Of a DNA stretch of 64,000 nt, positions 15,643-25,421 are shown piece by piece. Numbering within the stretch: the stretch's first letter is position 1; the number at the start of each line of letters is the position of its first letter. This DNA comes from Candidatus Thorarchaeota archaeon (GTDB taxonomy: Archaea > Asgardarchaeota > Thorarchaeia > Thorarchaeales > Thorarchaeaceae), in contig JAEOUN010000055.1 in NCBI GenBank assembly GCA_016839245.1, positions 21,944-85,943 of the forward strand, in the 5' to 3' direction. The position numbers were made by a program, and so were the translations under genes. The notes under the pieces were generated by a model. It was not told where the DNA came from, ran no database searches, and was given only the letters and a program-made list of their open reading frames with translations.

Positions 15643-17946
15643 TCATTTGTGAAAAGTGAGAACGACTTCATCTGAATGTGGCACTACTCTTAGAAAGGGA
15701 CTTTTAATTTTAGAGACTCGTTCAACAATACTTGACCCGTAGGCTTTCACCATAGGAAGTGGTACACTAGGAGGTACATGGAATTCAAGTTCATCTGGTA
15801 GATCATCTATGTCAATCTCAAGCTGATATTGATTTGCAGATGAACCAACTTCTATACGTGCAAGACCGTAATCGGTTGGCAAATCTTCAACAACAAGAGG
15901 TCTTTTTGATGTAAACCAATCATCAGGAATGCCAGAAAACAATACCAAATTCGATCCATCTTCAAACACAAGCATGTCACGCAAGAGCAGGATAAGATCT
16001 GACGCTGCAAGAATACTTGCACCAACGCCTTCACTTCCTCCATAACTCTTGATATCAACATATTCAGGAAGAAGATAGTCTTCAGTAAGGAATTCAATTG
16101 CTCGTGTGAGTAATGGTTCAACGAACTCACGCTGTTTCGTAAAAACATAAAAATGAGCCAAACGAAGTGCCAGATGGCTTGAGTATTGATCCTTTGGATG
16201 AAATTTCTTCCATAGATTATGAACAATTCTTCGCTTAGCAATTCTTTCACTGAGTGTTTCCAATAATGAGGATTCATCCACTGTAATTCGTAGTAAAGCA
16301 ACTGTAGAGAGTAATTCGAGTATTCGTTCCTCTGCTGTATGCATCATTGGATCATCAGGTTTTAACCACCGCGCATGATTAATCTCATCATAAGATTGCT
16401 CAAGTCTTTGATGACTGCTCTCAAGAATATCTGCTAAATGTTGAATTATCTCCTGATCTTTCAAATCAGTAAAATATGTAAATGCAGATTTCAAAGATGC
16501 AAAATCCCATAGCTGCTGGATAAGGTCATCAAACATTGATTCATTGAGAATGCTATAACCCTGTAATAGTTCTTCATCAGGAGTGGATTGTTGCTGTTTT
16601 CGTATGCTCTCCAATACGCCCATTGTCATTTTTCTAAGGAAGATTGTATTCTTTTCTTCAGAACTGCAAAGTGCATGATTTGAAAATTGGAGAAGCCCCC
16701 ATAGAATAGGACTAAAAATTGACGTATCAAGAGGGCCATCTGGAAGTTGTATTCTTTCTGAGAGGTCATTTGCAACTTGCTGAGCAACTTCGATGCAACC
16801 GGAACGTAATAGAGCAACAAAGATACGCATCCGTTCTCTCCAATTTTGAGATGCGAGATAAGAATCGTCTGGAAACATGACTGAAAGCGCTTGAATTGCT
16901 AACATGACAGTTGCTTGAGAAAATGCTAGGTCAAAAACATCTTCAGGAAATACTGCCTTGACTCTATTATCCGCGAAAGCATACCAATTTCCAATTGATG
17001 AATCACGATCCCTTGTAGTAGGATTAATTGAGGGCAGTGTACTATCCCGTGCGAGAGATGCAAGTGGAGATACAAATAAGATATTTTCTGACCCTGCAGG
17101 AGGAAGGGTTATCTCATATTTTAACAAAATTGTTGCCTGACCTGAGGGTGATTCAATCAAACTTTTGGCATCAGCACTACCAGTCAATAGTGTATTAGGA
17201 AGTTCCTTTTTACAATTCTCATCCAAGAATATAGTATGGGGATTATTTGTAAACATGAGTGATAGATGATTATTAACAAATATCGCTCTTGATTCACTAT
17301 CGAATTCGATCCGTTCTATTGGCTCAAATCCAAACACAGACATTGGTCGAATTACAACAAAGAATGTGATTGTTGCCTTTTCCAACCCGTTATTTCGTAA
17401 AACAACTTCATTGTAGATGAACTCATTTTGATTCTTCTTTACATGGTAGATTAATCGATTGAATTCGATGGATCCAATATGGCGCGTCCATTCATACAAC
17501 TGATCCTCTGTGGAAACTAAGTACAATCGCGATTCATCTTTGCCAAGCAATGCCGGATAGATGATTGAATTCTTATCAAGAAGCCAAAAATCGATGGATC
17601 CGCAATCAAAGCGTACTGTGAGAAGACCTCTCGAATCAGCTATGCCATAACTAGTAGCTCCAACGCCGCCAATATTTGACCAATTATTGTAGGAGGTATT
17701 AGTAAAATCAGTAATCAACTTCTCTTCAAGGTCAATATCTCGAAGACTCAGATAAGCCCATGAAGGAAGCATCCATTTTTCTGATTCCAGATATATTTGA
17801 GCATTCAGTTGAGCTCTAAGATGGTCTATCTCTTGATTAGGAAGGAAGCCCTCATCAGATATTGAAATCCCGTGGTTCTGTGCGGCCCTTCGAAATCGTT
17901 CAAGGCGAGATAATTCATCTAGAATCAATATTGTACCTTCCAACAA
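15643..17946 (-). CDS. Glycoside-hydrolase-like protein with (alpha/alpha)6-type C-terminal half
   Basis: This 767-residue protein looks like a bacterial/archaeal glycosidase of the (alpha/alpha)6-barrel type. The N-terminal about 330 residues are beta-rich (FDCGSIDFWLLDKN, ITFFVVIRPMSVFGF), suggestive of the supersandwich domain. The middle is all-helical. The C-terminal end has the usual finishing pattern SEGVGASILAASDLILLLRDMLVFEDG, LVLFSGIPDDWF, then a small beta-sandwich. I cannot pick out a catalytic glutamate pair, so the activity is uncertain and may be lost. No signal peptide is visible, so it should be intracellular. The start is TTG at 17946. The gene is divergent from the ABC/subtilase operon. 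Confidence 0.5.
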   Translation of the reverse strand: MLEGTILILDELSRLERFRRAAQNHGISISDEGFLPNQEIDHLRAQLNAQIYLESEKWMLPSWAYLSLRDIDLEEKLITDFTNTSYNNWSNIGGVGATSYGIADSRGLLTVRFDCGSIDFWLLDKNSIIYPALLGKDESRLYLVSTEDQLYEWTRHIGSIEFNRLIYHVKKNQNEFIYNEVVLRNNGLEKATITFFVVIRPMSVFGFEPIERIEFDSESRAIFVNNHLSLMFTNNPHTIFLDENCKKELPNTLLTGSADAKSLIESPSGQATILLKYEITLPPAGSENILFVSPLASLARDSTLPSINPTTRDRDSSIGNWYAFADNRVKAVFPEDVFDLAFSQATVMLAIQALSVMFPDDSYLASQNWRERMRIFVALLRSGCIEVAQQVANDLSERIQLPDGPLDTSIFSPILWGLLQFSNHALCSSEEKNTIFLRKMTMGVLESIRKQQQSTPDEELLQGYSILNESMFDDLIQQLWDFASLKSAFTYFTDLKDQEIIQHLADILESSHQRLEQSYDEINHARWLKPDDPMMHTAEERILELLSTVALLRITVDESSLLETLSERIAKRRIVHNLWKKFHPKDQYSSHLALRLAHFYVFTKQREFVEPLLTRAIEFLTEDYLLPEYVDIKSYGGSEGVGASILAASDLILLLRDMLVFEDGSNLVLFSGIPDDWFTSKRPLVVEDLPTDYGLARIEVGSSANQYQLEIDIDDLPDELEFHVPPSVPLPMVKAYGSSIVERVSKIKSPFLRVVPHSDEVVLTFHK

Positions 17947-18044
17947 TATAACTGGGTTGTGACAATCGTATCTATGAATAGTAAAACCCCTTAATTATAA
18001 TATTCCCGTCAAAGTTCTTTTAACGGTAAATCCTTAATAGACAA

Positions 18045-18073
18045 TGTCCGGACATGAGCAGTTGTCAGACAAC
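18045..18073. promoter_or_regulatory. Paired palindromes upstream of the ABC/subtilase operon
   Basis: TGTCCGGACA (18045-18054) is a perfect 10-bp palindrome, and GTTGTCAGACAAC (18061-18073) a perfect 6-bp inverted repeat around a central A. Both share TGTC...GACA arms. Their centres lie about 17.5 bases apart, between two divergent genes and about 55-75 bases before the permease start. They look like two copies of an operator for a dimeric regulator. Confidence 0.5.
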
Positions 18074-18124
18074 AAACTTGATACAAAGATGACACGAGAT
18101 AGCACCTAAAAAGAGGGAGTACAA

Positions 18125-19354
18125 TTGGCTGAAGTCCTTACAAAACCATCCAGACGTATAAGAAATATGGTCGCAAAAGAACTGCGTCTCATAGTAAAGG
18201 ACAAAGTAGCTATACTCCTTATTTTCCTCCTTCCAGCAGCACTTATTGGCATGTTGTGGTATGTTACTGATTCAAGTGGTTTAGCAGGTATGAGTTTGAG
18301 TACTGGAACAAGTGGAACTGGGAGTAGTACCAATGTAACCACAATCATTACTACCAATACAACAACAATCCCAGAGAATATTACCACAACTGATGAAGAA
18401 GAAGGTTATGTGATTGGTGTAATTGATCTCGATACGACGAGAACCTATGATGGAGCAGATCTCTCAGAGAATTTTACGACATATCTGGCAACTCTGGTTG
18501 ATGAGGTGATCCATTACAACAATACAGATGACGCATACCGAGCCCTGTATGAACAGGAGATTGATGCATATGTAGTAATTCCAGATGGCTTTGAAGCAAA
18601 CCTTACTATCAATGAACCAACATACATCGAGATTCATTATGACGGTAATGATTGGATTGAATCTGCAACGATCCAGGGTATAATATCAGCTGCAGCCATA
18701 CTCTTTAGAGTATCAAAGCTTTGGATTCGCTCTGAAGTATTTCCAGAAATGGTTATCGAGTTCACACCAGAGGGAGGATATATTGAATCAGTATTTGGTG
18801 GTTTCATCGTCATTTTCTCAAGCTACCTTGGTATTGCAATGACCTCTGCACAGAGTATTGTTGGAGACATTCCACTTAGAAGAATGCTTCTGACTCCAAC
18901 GAATAGATTGGAAGTAATCGTTGCAAAGGTTCTCGGATATGTCATTATTGGTTTCTTCCAATCACTATTACTAGTTTCACTCTGGGTTCTAGTGTTCAGT
19001 CTTAACCTTAATACGAACTTCATCGCTCTTGTTGTAATTATGACAATGAGTTCCCTTACCGGGTCTGCAACTGGAATTCTCATCTCTTCAATTTCAAATA
19101 CAAGACTGCAGGCAAACCAGATGTTCCTCTTTGTCTTGTTTGCCACCCTAATTCTCTCAGGCTTCTTTATTGATGTTGGAGCGTTAGATGAGATTCTACC
19201 AATGAATCAAGGCTTGAAACTTCTCATTGATACAGCCTTCAAGGGATTGTCGTTACTTCAGGTATTCGATAGAATATTGAGACTCTGTGCATTCTCTGTG
19301 TTCGCAATACTTGCTGCAACCTTCATATTTGCAAGAAAACCAACATTAGGATAG
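18125..19354 (+). CDS. ABC-2 type transporter permease with large extracytoplasmic domain
   Basis: A 409-residue permease of the NatB/ABC2_membrane_3 type. It has one membrane span near the N-terminus (VAILLIFLLPAALIGMLWYV). An extracytoplasmic region of about 190 residues follows, with a Ser/Thr-rich stretch and the characteristic GVIDLDTT...YRALYEQEIDAYVVIPDGF segment. About five spans complete the C-terminal half. After the extracytoplasmic part the motif DIPLRRMLLTPTNRLEVIVAKVLGY forms the coupling helix region. TTG start with GAGGGAG in good position. It is the first gene of a five-gene operon and must pair with one or both downstream ATPases. Substrate unknown. Confidence 0.9.
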   Translation: MAEVLTKPSRRIRNMVAKELRLIVKDKVAILLIFLLPAALIGMLWYVTDSSGLAGMSLSTGTSGTGSSTNVTTIITTNTTTIPENITTTDEEEGYVIGVIDLDTTRTYDGADLSENFTTYLATLVDEVIHYNNTDDAYRALYEQEIDAYVVIPDGFEANLTINEPTYIEIHYDGNDWIESATIQGIISAAAILFRVSKLWIRSEVFPEMVIEFTPEGGYIESVFGGFIVIFSSYLGIAMTSAQSIVGDIPLRRMLLTPTNRLEVIVAKVLGYVIIGFFQSLLLVSLWVLVFSLNLNTNFIALVVIMTMSSLTGSATGILISSISNTRLQANQMFLFVLFATLILSGFFIDVGALDEILPMNQGLKLLIDTAFKGLSLLQVFDRILRLCAFSVFAILAATFIFARKPTLG

Positions 19355-19362
19355 GTGATGTG

Positions 19363-21042
19363 ATGATACCAGATTCGGAAAATAGCAGTGCATTCATGGA
19401 AGAAAAACCAACTTTTGTTGAAGAAGCATACTTCTCAGGGGCAAGAATTGGAGAAGCCATTGATTGGTGTATCACACGACAGGATCGAGACCTGCACTGT
19501 GAGGTTGAAGGGATTCTTACTACAACAGGAAAGGAGGTTCATTTCAGGGGACGTATTTTGAAGCTCAAGAAAGGTGTTTTGAGCAGAAAAATAGCAGTTC
19601 ACGTTGATGAGGATCTACGAAGACGGAGAGCTGGTGAACTAGAGAAGGTCTTGACTGTTGGAGGTGATACAGCATCACAAGAAGATGTTGCTGCAACACA
19701 AATTACTGTCCAAAACTACCTCAGGAGAAACATGTCCGATGATATCTATTATGATGGTCGAGACCTTCAGCAAGCAGTCAAAGACCTTGAGAAGATGAAG
19801 AGTCAGGATATTTCCTGTACTGTCTGGGGTAGAAGGGCTTCGGATAAGTTGCCAATTATGATTCAGGGTACCGTGGTTGGTGCAGAAACCTCGCCAGCAC
19901 CAATTTTACCAGAAGGGTCACTTGAGATAAGAGTAGCACCAGAGACAGAAGGGGGAGAGCCAAGAATCTTCCATGTTGCACAGCCACAACTTCTCATAGG
20001 CCCACGGTATAATCCAAATCTTACAGTCCTTGCGAATAAGGTATACATTATGCCTTATGCCTGGAAACAGGCTCCTGAATATCGAGATGTTGTTGCAACC
20101 AGAAATCTTACAGTCACTGTGAAGAGTGGTCAGAAACTAATAGAAAATGTATCGTTTTCTCTGAAAGAAGGCGAGATGCTTGCAATCATTGGTGAATCTG
20201 GTGCAGGAAAATCTACAACCGTCAAGGCATTGATAGGCGATATTCCCTCTACGGGGGTATGCAGAATCGCTGGTATCGATTCGCGTCAGACCCAAAAAGT
20301 CCGCCATTTCTTTGGGTACTGCCCGCAGGACCTCTCCTACATGTATGAAACTTTTACGCCTCTCGAAAACATCATTGCCTTTGGAAAGCAGTACGATGTA
20401 CCTGAATGGCAACTGATACAGAGAGGCAAGACCATGTTAAGAGATTTCGGTATTCTTGAGAAAGGTAATTCGTCCACTAGTGAACTCTCTGGAGGTCAGC
20501 AGAGAAGGGTTTCTATTGCAATTGCCCTTGCACATAAACCAAAGGTGTTGCTACTAGATGAACCGACCTCGGGGCTTGATCCCGACAATAGAAGTGAACT
20601 ATGGAACTATTTGACATTCATCAATCAGGAATATGGCACCTCAGTTGTAGTCATCACGCACTACCCTGTTGAAGCTGAATTTTGCGATAAGGTCGCAGTG
20701 TTCCTCAGAGGAAAAAGCTTGGTCGCATTTGGAGCACCTACAAGACTCAAAGAGTCGATGCCATCACGAGGTTTTGCTGTAGGAGTTGTACTTGAGGATG
20801 TTGATCCAAGAGCGCGGACAGCTCTTGAAGCAGTAGAGGGCGTTAAGTTCGTTTTACAACGGGGAGAACTATTGAAAGTCTTCACTGATGACTCGTTGGA
20901 AATTATTGCCGAACGCTGTGTTGCGGCGCTTGAGGAGAAGAAGATTGGAGTGAAGCTTATCAAGACAAAATCTTTGGCGGATATGGTTGATTATTATATT
21001 GCAATCACAAGAGGTCTAATCCAAGGAACAATTGAGAAGTGA
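19363..21042 (+). CDS. ABC transporter ATPase with unfamiliar duplicated N-terminal region
   Basis: The C-terminal 320 residues are an ABC ATPase: Walker A GESGAGKS (near residue 278), a Q-loop in YCPQD, signature LSGGQQRRVSIA, Walker B VLLLDEPTSGLDP and a switch His in VVITHY. The first about 215 residues are unusual for an ABC ATPase. They appear to hold two related copies of a small beta-rich domain (FSGARIGEAIDWCITRQD...VEGIL and YYDGRDLQQAVKDLEKMK...VWGRR), possibly PilZ-like, but I cannot name the family. A C-terminal regulatory domain follows the ATPase core. It starts 8 bases after the permease stop, preceded by AGGTGATG. The gene sits between the permease and the subtilase gene. Confidence 0.9.
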   Translation: MIPDSENSSAFMEEKPTFVEEAYFSGARIGEAIDWCITRQDRDLHCEVEGILTTTGKEVHFRGRILKLKKGVLSRKIAVHVDEDLRRRRAGELEKVLTVGGDTASQEDVAATQITVQNYLRRNMSDDIYYDGRDLQQAVKDLEKMKSQDISCTVWGRRASDKLPIMIQGTVVGAETSPAPILPEGSLEIRVAPETEGGEPRIFHVAQPQLLIGPRYNPNLTVLANKVYIMPYAWKQAPEYRDVVATRNLTVTVKSGQKLIENVSFSLKEGEMLAIIGESGAGKSTTVKALIGDIPSTGVCRIAGIDSRQTQKVRHFFGYCPQDLSYMYETFTPLENIIAFGKQYDVPEWQLIQRGKTMLRDFGILEKGNSSTSELSGGQQRRVSIAIALAHKPKVLLLDEPTSGLDPDNRSELWNYLTFINQEYGTSVVVITHYPVEAEFCDKVAVFLRGKSLVAFGAPTRLKESMPSRGFAVGVVLEDVDPRARTALEAVEGVKFVLQRGELLKVFTDDSLEIIAERCVAALEEKKIGVKLIKTKSLADMVDYYIAITRGLIQGTIEK

Positions 21043-21046
21043 TAGG

Positions 21047-24000
21047 ATGGCGAGTCCCACGAAAGCAACAAAACAGCAAGTACGAAAGCTGCTCATCTGC
21101 TTGATAATCGTCATGATTGTCTTTAGTGGAACAACCCAAGTAATTCCTTTGACAATGGCAGAATCAGATAAAGTATCGCCAGAGGAGAAAATTGACCCGA
21201 CCCTTCTCAATCTCACTTCTATCCAGGAGCGATTGGATGTCCTTATTGGGTACGATTCAGAAGTGGCTGAATTCAAAGCAAAGAATGCAATCCTTACTGC
21301 AGATAAGACAGCAGAATTACTTGAAGTATATGAATCGCTCAATATGATTCGGGCAAAGATTCTCGCCACCTCAATCATTGACCTAGCCAAGGAGGTCTTC
21401 ATTACTAGAATCTGGTCAAATGAAGTAGCAGAGATAGAACAACCTGACAAGGTCGAGGTGACAGCAGAAGATCTAGAGGATTATGTTCCACTGATTGACA
21501 GGATTGGTGCCAGAGACCTTGTAGATGCAGGATATAATGGAACAGGTGTCGTTATTGCTATCCTTGATACAGGAGTAGATCCTCTTAATCCAGATCTCAC
21601 AGTATCAGCTTATGCATCCTTTGTTGAAGCAGATACCTTACCTCTTGATCTTGTCGGGCACGGAACCTATGCCGCCTCAGTTGCAGCAGGAACAGGCAAC
21701 ATGTCAGACGGAAAATATGCAGGTATCGCACCGGGGGCAACAATACTATCTGCTAAGGTGACTCTTGGAGGTCTCTTTGCCTCACCGAGTTGGATTGTTT
21801 CAGGTATCGAATGGGCAGCAAGTCGAGGTTCAGATATTATCCTTCTCCCCTTCAACACATTTGGCTCTCCTGGCGATGCAGTCTCAGTAGCCATTGAAAA
21901 AGTATCACTTGAGGGCATCTTTGTTATTGCAGCATCAGGAGATGATGGCCCTGATTATCTCACAGTAATGTCACCAGGAGGAAGTGCAGCTGCATTCTGT
22001 GTTGGAGCATATGATACAGAAAAAAATGAGATACCTGATTTTTCGGGTAGAGGTCCATCGCTTGATTTACTCACAAAGCCAGATCTTGTCGCACCAGGAG
22101 TAGGCGTAGTTGGAGTTAAAGCAGGAGTAGGGCTTTCTAGTCTTGGTTTTGGAGATTTAAGTCTCTCAGACTTTGGGGATCTTGGAGGACTAGGAGATCT
22201 TCTTGGAGGATCTCTAGGTTCAACGGTGGACGAGAACTATACTATTGCAGATACGACAACAGCATCAGCAGCAATTGTAGCTGGAGCAACTGCAATACTT
22301 CTTCAAGCCTTTGATAGAGCTAGTCCAATTACATTAGGTAATGTCTTACGAGACACAGCAGAATCCATTGGTTGCGGTGCTAATGATGGTGGCGCAGGTC
22401 TACTCAATCTCCCTGCAGCCTTTAGGTACCTTGAAACAAGGCAGACACCAATTGAGCCACATACTCGTACTACTAGCACTCCGCTTCTTGCACTAGGATT
22501 GGTTACTGCATCTGGGTATGATGCATCCACTACTATGCTCATGAGTAGCTTTGGTACAACAATAGTGGCTCTCGATACAAGAAACGCGCAAGATTCGGGG
22601 GTCCACCTACTGATGGGTATGTTCTCCCTAAAGTGGAATAATATGGACCCAACAAATTTGATGATGTTTGATGTAAAGAGAGAACTTCACCAAGTGGCGT
22701 TGGCAAGTACCACAACAAACTACGACCGATATGTAGGAATCTTGTCGTATAATGATGAGGTCTATGTTACACTTGTTGTAGAATCATATAATCTTACCAC
22801 ATATTCAAACTTGCCACTCACTGCCTTTAGAATTACTCCATATATTCTGAATCTTGGGTCTGCACCTATCGAGAATGTCAGCCTTGCATTAGCCTACAGT
22901 CTTGATTTGTATCTTGATGGAATAGATGACCACGGCAAGTATGATCTTGATTCAGAGCAGTTGTTTGCATACGGACTCTCAGAATCCTATGGAAACTTCT
23001 ACATGGGATTGAACTCGAGTATTCCACTATCTGCATTTGAGGTCGGAAATTCATCTGAGATCTCAAGCCATGTTTCAGATAATGCATTGACAGGTTCAAC
23101 CTCTTTTGATGGAAGTGTCGGATTGGCAATGCAGTGGGACTTTGGTTCCGTTGAAGTCAATGACCCTGTAAATGTAACAATTGCATTGGGTTTTGGCGAA
23201 AATCGCACTGTTCTTGATGCATCAATAGATGCCATGTGGTTGAACGAAGTGCCTTCAGTAATTGCAAATCAAGGAGATCTTATTGTCGTAGAAGCCCACC
23301 TTCCCAGAATTGCACATGTTGAGCAGACCTATGAATCACAGGCAATTATTATGAATATTGGAGAATCGAATTCTTCTGCTATTGCAGCAATGATTGTAGC
23401 GGAGAGCCTCGAGAACCAGGGTTCATTATTTGCAAAATACTTCTCGAACGATAGTATCAGACCATTTCAAGCAATGAAAATGACTGCCACTTGGACACCC
23501 GAAGAAAACGGAGTAAGAACAGCAATCTGGGCTGTCGCTGCTAGCCTTGAGTCTGTCATTGGACTCACGCAGAACATTGACATTCTAGTCATTGGATTAC
23601 TTGATGACTTTATTCTGAGAGATGTCTTCATTATTGACACCATATCATCTTCATCAGTCTTTCCGAAAGATCTACCATTTGCACCATTCGATGTAAGATT
23701 CCCAGCGGATTTTGGGCTTTACAGTTTTGTTCTATCAACAACTGAGTCCCTAGGAAATATGACCATCACGAATTATGGAAATGCATCTTCGTGGGGTAAT
23801 ATGTCGCTTACAAGTGCAGACACTATAGAGGGATACTATGATTTCTCACTCTTCCTTATGATACCAGCAATAAGCATGGATGGATATCATATCTGTGATT
23901 ATGTAATTGAAACAGAACACGGATGGACCACGAATATCACTCTAGAACGAAATGTGGAATATCCACGTGCAATGATGCTTTTGGATACTTCACATGGTGG

Positions 24001-25420
24001 AGGATTTAGCTCCTTACTGGGTGGCGGGAGTTTTGGTTTAGGAACTATTGATCTAACTAGTGGAGAAGGAACATCAGGATTAGACTTTCAACTAGCACAG
24101 GAAAGTAGTGTAACGGCGAGCAGCACAGAGGAAATATCGATGGACTTTAGTTTGAACGATCTTGACAGTCTTGATTCTCTAACGGGACTGCTGGATTCGT
24201 TTCGGATGACCACATTCTCTGGACTCTCCAATATGAAAAAGAGTATGGCTGAAATGGGTCTGGATCTTATAGAGACGCCCGGTGTGGAAATAAGTGCGGA
24301 CCTATTAACGACGTTCTCAACCGTCTTCATTATCGCACCCACAGAGGAATACAATGCTACAGATATTCAAGTTTTAAGAAACTTCACAGAGGGCGGAGGA
24401 ACTCTGATTATTCTTGGGGATAATGACGATAATGCCAATATTACTGCACTTAATCCGCTTCTGATTGAGTATGGCTATTACCTTAAAGGAAGCCATTCAG
24501 AAGAAAATACCACGGATATTGTATTATCATCAAGATTAGGGGCTGGACTTTTATCAGTCTGGCTCGGTGGCGGCACATATGTAATGAATAACCAGTCCCA
24601 AGCTCAAGTCAGACTCAATGGGAATAGTGTTGCTGTCCTAGACCAGACGAATCCAGAGATTGCCATCTTTGGTTCATCAAAAATATTCATGAACAAAAAC
24701 CTGGTTAAATGTAACAACAGCATGCTACTTGATAACCTGAACCAATACCTTCTCAGAAATACCCTTACAACTTCGACTAGTCTCTCTGAAAATACCACAT
24801 CATATCCTGTTGATGAAAGCGTTTATGTAAATCTCTATGTAACTGACATCGATGGAAACCCGGTAGACGATCTGTTTGTAGCGATTGTCTATGAATTACC
24901 TAATGGAAATCTATCGTACTTCATCGCAGGATTTGTAGAAAATGGACTTTATTCATCACAGTTCGCTCCAGGTAACTGGCGTGATGAAGGGAGAATTAAT
25001 GGAATTTTCATCATTTTAGGAACTGAAGACTATGCAATGACTTATGATAGTGTGAGTTTTGACCTCTATAAGGTGCCACCTACGACAACTACCCCACCAA
25101 CAAACAAGTGGCTAACAATGCCGCAGTTGGCTCTGATTACCTCAGTAGGAATCTTTGGATCGCTTATCTTTGGTCTTCTCTACAATAGAAGACGTATGAT
25201 GAAGAGACTTCGCATCCCAGAAGTAGACATTGAACTTACACGGGAAATTGATACCACACTCAATATGCTACTTGCTGCATTCACGCAACTTGAAGACCTC
25301 ATTAAACGGGAGGACATGGATAGAATACAGAAAGTTGAGGCATTACGTGTCCTCATGGATAGCATTGAGGAAGGTCGTAAGATGTTTGATAGGGTGAGTA
25401 ATCGGGTAGGAGGTGTCTAG
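21047..25420 (+). CDS. Membrane-anchored subtilisin-fold protein, probably catalytically altered
   Basis: A 1457-residue surface protein from ATG 21047. A signal anchor (KLLICLIIVMIVFSG) is followed by a subtilase domain (about 140-450) with Asp (AILDTGVD, D174) and His (VGHGTYAA, H205). At the expected GTSMA-S-P site it reads TTTASAAIVAG, placing Thr405 where the nucleophile Ser should be, and the oxyanion Asn is replaced by Asp (SGDDG, D299). A later region (about 1080-1130: TFSTVFIIAPTEEYNATDIQVLRNFTEGGG, read in pieces) resembles the GldG/IFT52-type GATase-like domain of ABC auxiliary proteins. An Ig-like domain, one membrane span near 1370 and an 80-residue helical cytosolic tail close the protein. 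Many N-glycosylation-type NxS/T sites are present. Confidence 0.85.
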   Translation: MASPTKATKQQVRKLLICLIIVMIVFSGTTQVIPLTMAESDKVSPEEKIDPTLLNLTSIQERLDVLIGYDSEVAEFKAKNAILTADKTAELLEVYESLNMIRAKILATSIIDLAKEVFITRIWSNEVAEIEQPDKVEVTAEDLEDYVPLIDRIGARDLVDAGYNGTGVVIAILDTGVDPLNPDLTVSAYASFVEADTLPLDLVGHGTYAASVAAGTGNMSDGKYAGIAPGATILSAKVTLGGLFASPSWIVSGIEWAASRGSDIILLPFNTFGSPGDAVSVAIEKVSLEGIFVIAASGDDGPDYLTVMSPGGSAAAFCVGAYDTEKNEIPDFSGRGPSLDLLTKPDLVAPGVGVVGVKAGVGLSSLGFGDLSLSDFGDLGGLGDLLGGSLGSTVDENYTIADTTTASAAIVAGATAILLQAFDRASPITLGNVLRDTAESIGCGANDGGAGLLNLPAAFRYLETRQTPIEPHTRTTSTPLLALGLVTASGYDASTTMLMSSFGTTIVALDTRNAQDSGVHLLMGMFSLKWNNMDPTNLMMFDVKRELHQVALASTTTNYDRYVGILSYNDEVYVTLVVESYNLTTYSNLPLTAFRITPYILNLGSAPIENVSLALAYSLDLYLDGIDDHGKYDLDSEQLFAYGLSESYGNFYMGLNSSIPLSAFEVGNSSEISSHVSDNALTGSTSFDGSVGLAMQWDFGSVEVNDPVNVTIALGFGENRTVLDASIDAMWLNEVPSVIANQGDLIVVEAHLPRIAHVEQTYESQAIIMNIGESNSSAIAAMIVAESLENQGSLFAKYFSNDSIRPFQAMKMTATWTPEENGVRTAIWAVAASLESVIGLTQNIDILVIGLLDDFILRDVFIIDTISSSSVFPKDLPFAPFDVRFPADFGLYSFVLSTTESLGNMTITNYGNASSWGNMSLTSADTIEGYYDFSLFLMIPAISMDGYHICDYVIETEHGWTTNITLERNVEYPRAMMLLDTSHGGGFSSLLGGGSFGLGTIDLTSGEGTSGLDFQLAQESSVTASSTEEISMDFSLNDLDSLDSLTGLLDSFRMTTFSGLSNMKKSMAEMGLDLIETPGVEISADLLTTFSTVFIIAPTEEYNATDIQVLRNFTEGGGTLIILGDNDDNANITALNPLLIEYGYYLKGSHSEENTTDIVLSSRLGAGLLSVWLGGGTYVMNNQSQAQVRLNGNSVAVLDQTNPEIAIFGSSKIFMNKNLVKCNNSMLLDNLNQYLLRNTLTTSTSLSENTTSYPVDESVYVNLYVTDIDGNPVDDLFVAIVYELPNGNLSYFIAGFVENGLYSSQFAPGNWRDEGRINGIFIILGTEDYAMTYDSVSFDLYKVPPTTTTPPTNKWLTMPQLALITSVGIFGSLIFGLLYNRRRMMKRLRIPEVDIELTREIDTTLNMLLAAFTQLEDLIKREDMDRIQKVEALRVLMDSIEEGRKMFDRVSNRVGGV
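25408..25415 (+). promoter_or_regulatory. Ribosome binding site that fixes the start of the second ATPase
   Basis: AGGAGGTG lies inside the end of the subtilase gene, 6 bases before GTG 25422. An earlier in-frame GTG at 25413 is part of the site itself, so 25422 is the likely start. Confidence 0.6.
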
Positions 25421-25421
25421 A

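Noticed and set aside
15852..16301. Minus-strand 149-codon ORF inside the glycosidase-like gene
   Set aside because: It lies in another frame of a well-formed long gene and shows no domain.
24088..24354. Antisense ORF over the subtilase-like gene
   Set aside because: Shadow of a continuous coding frame, low complexity.
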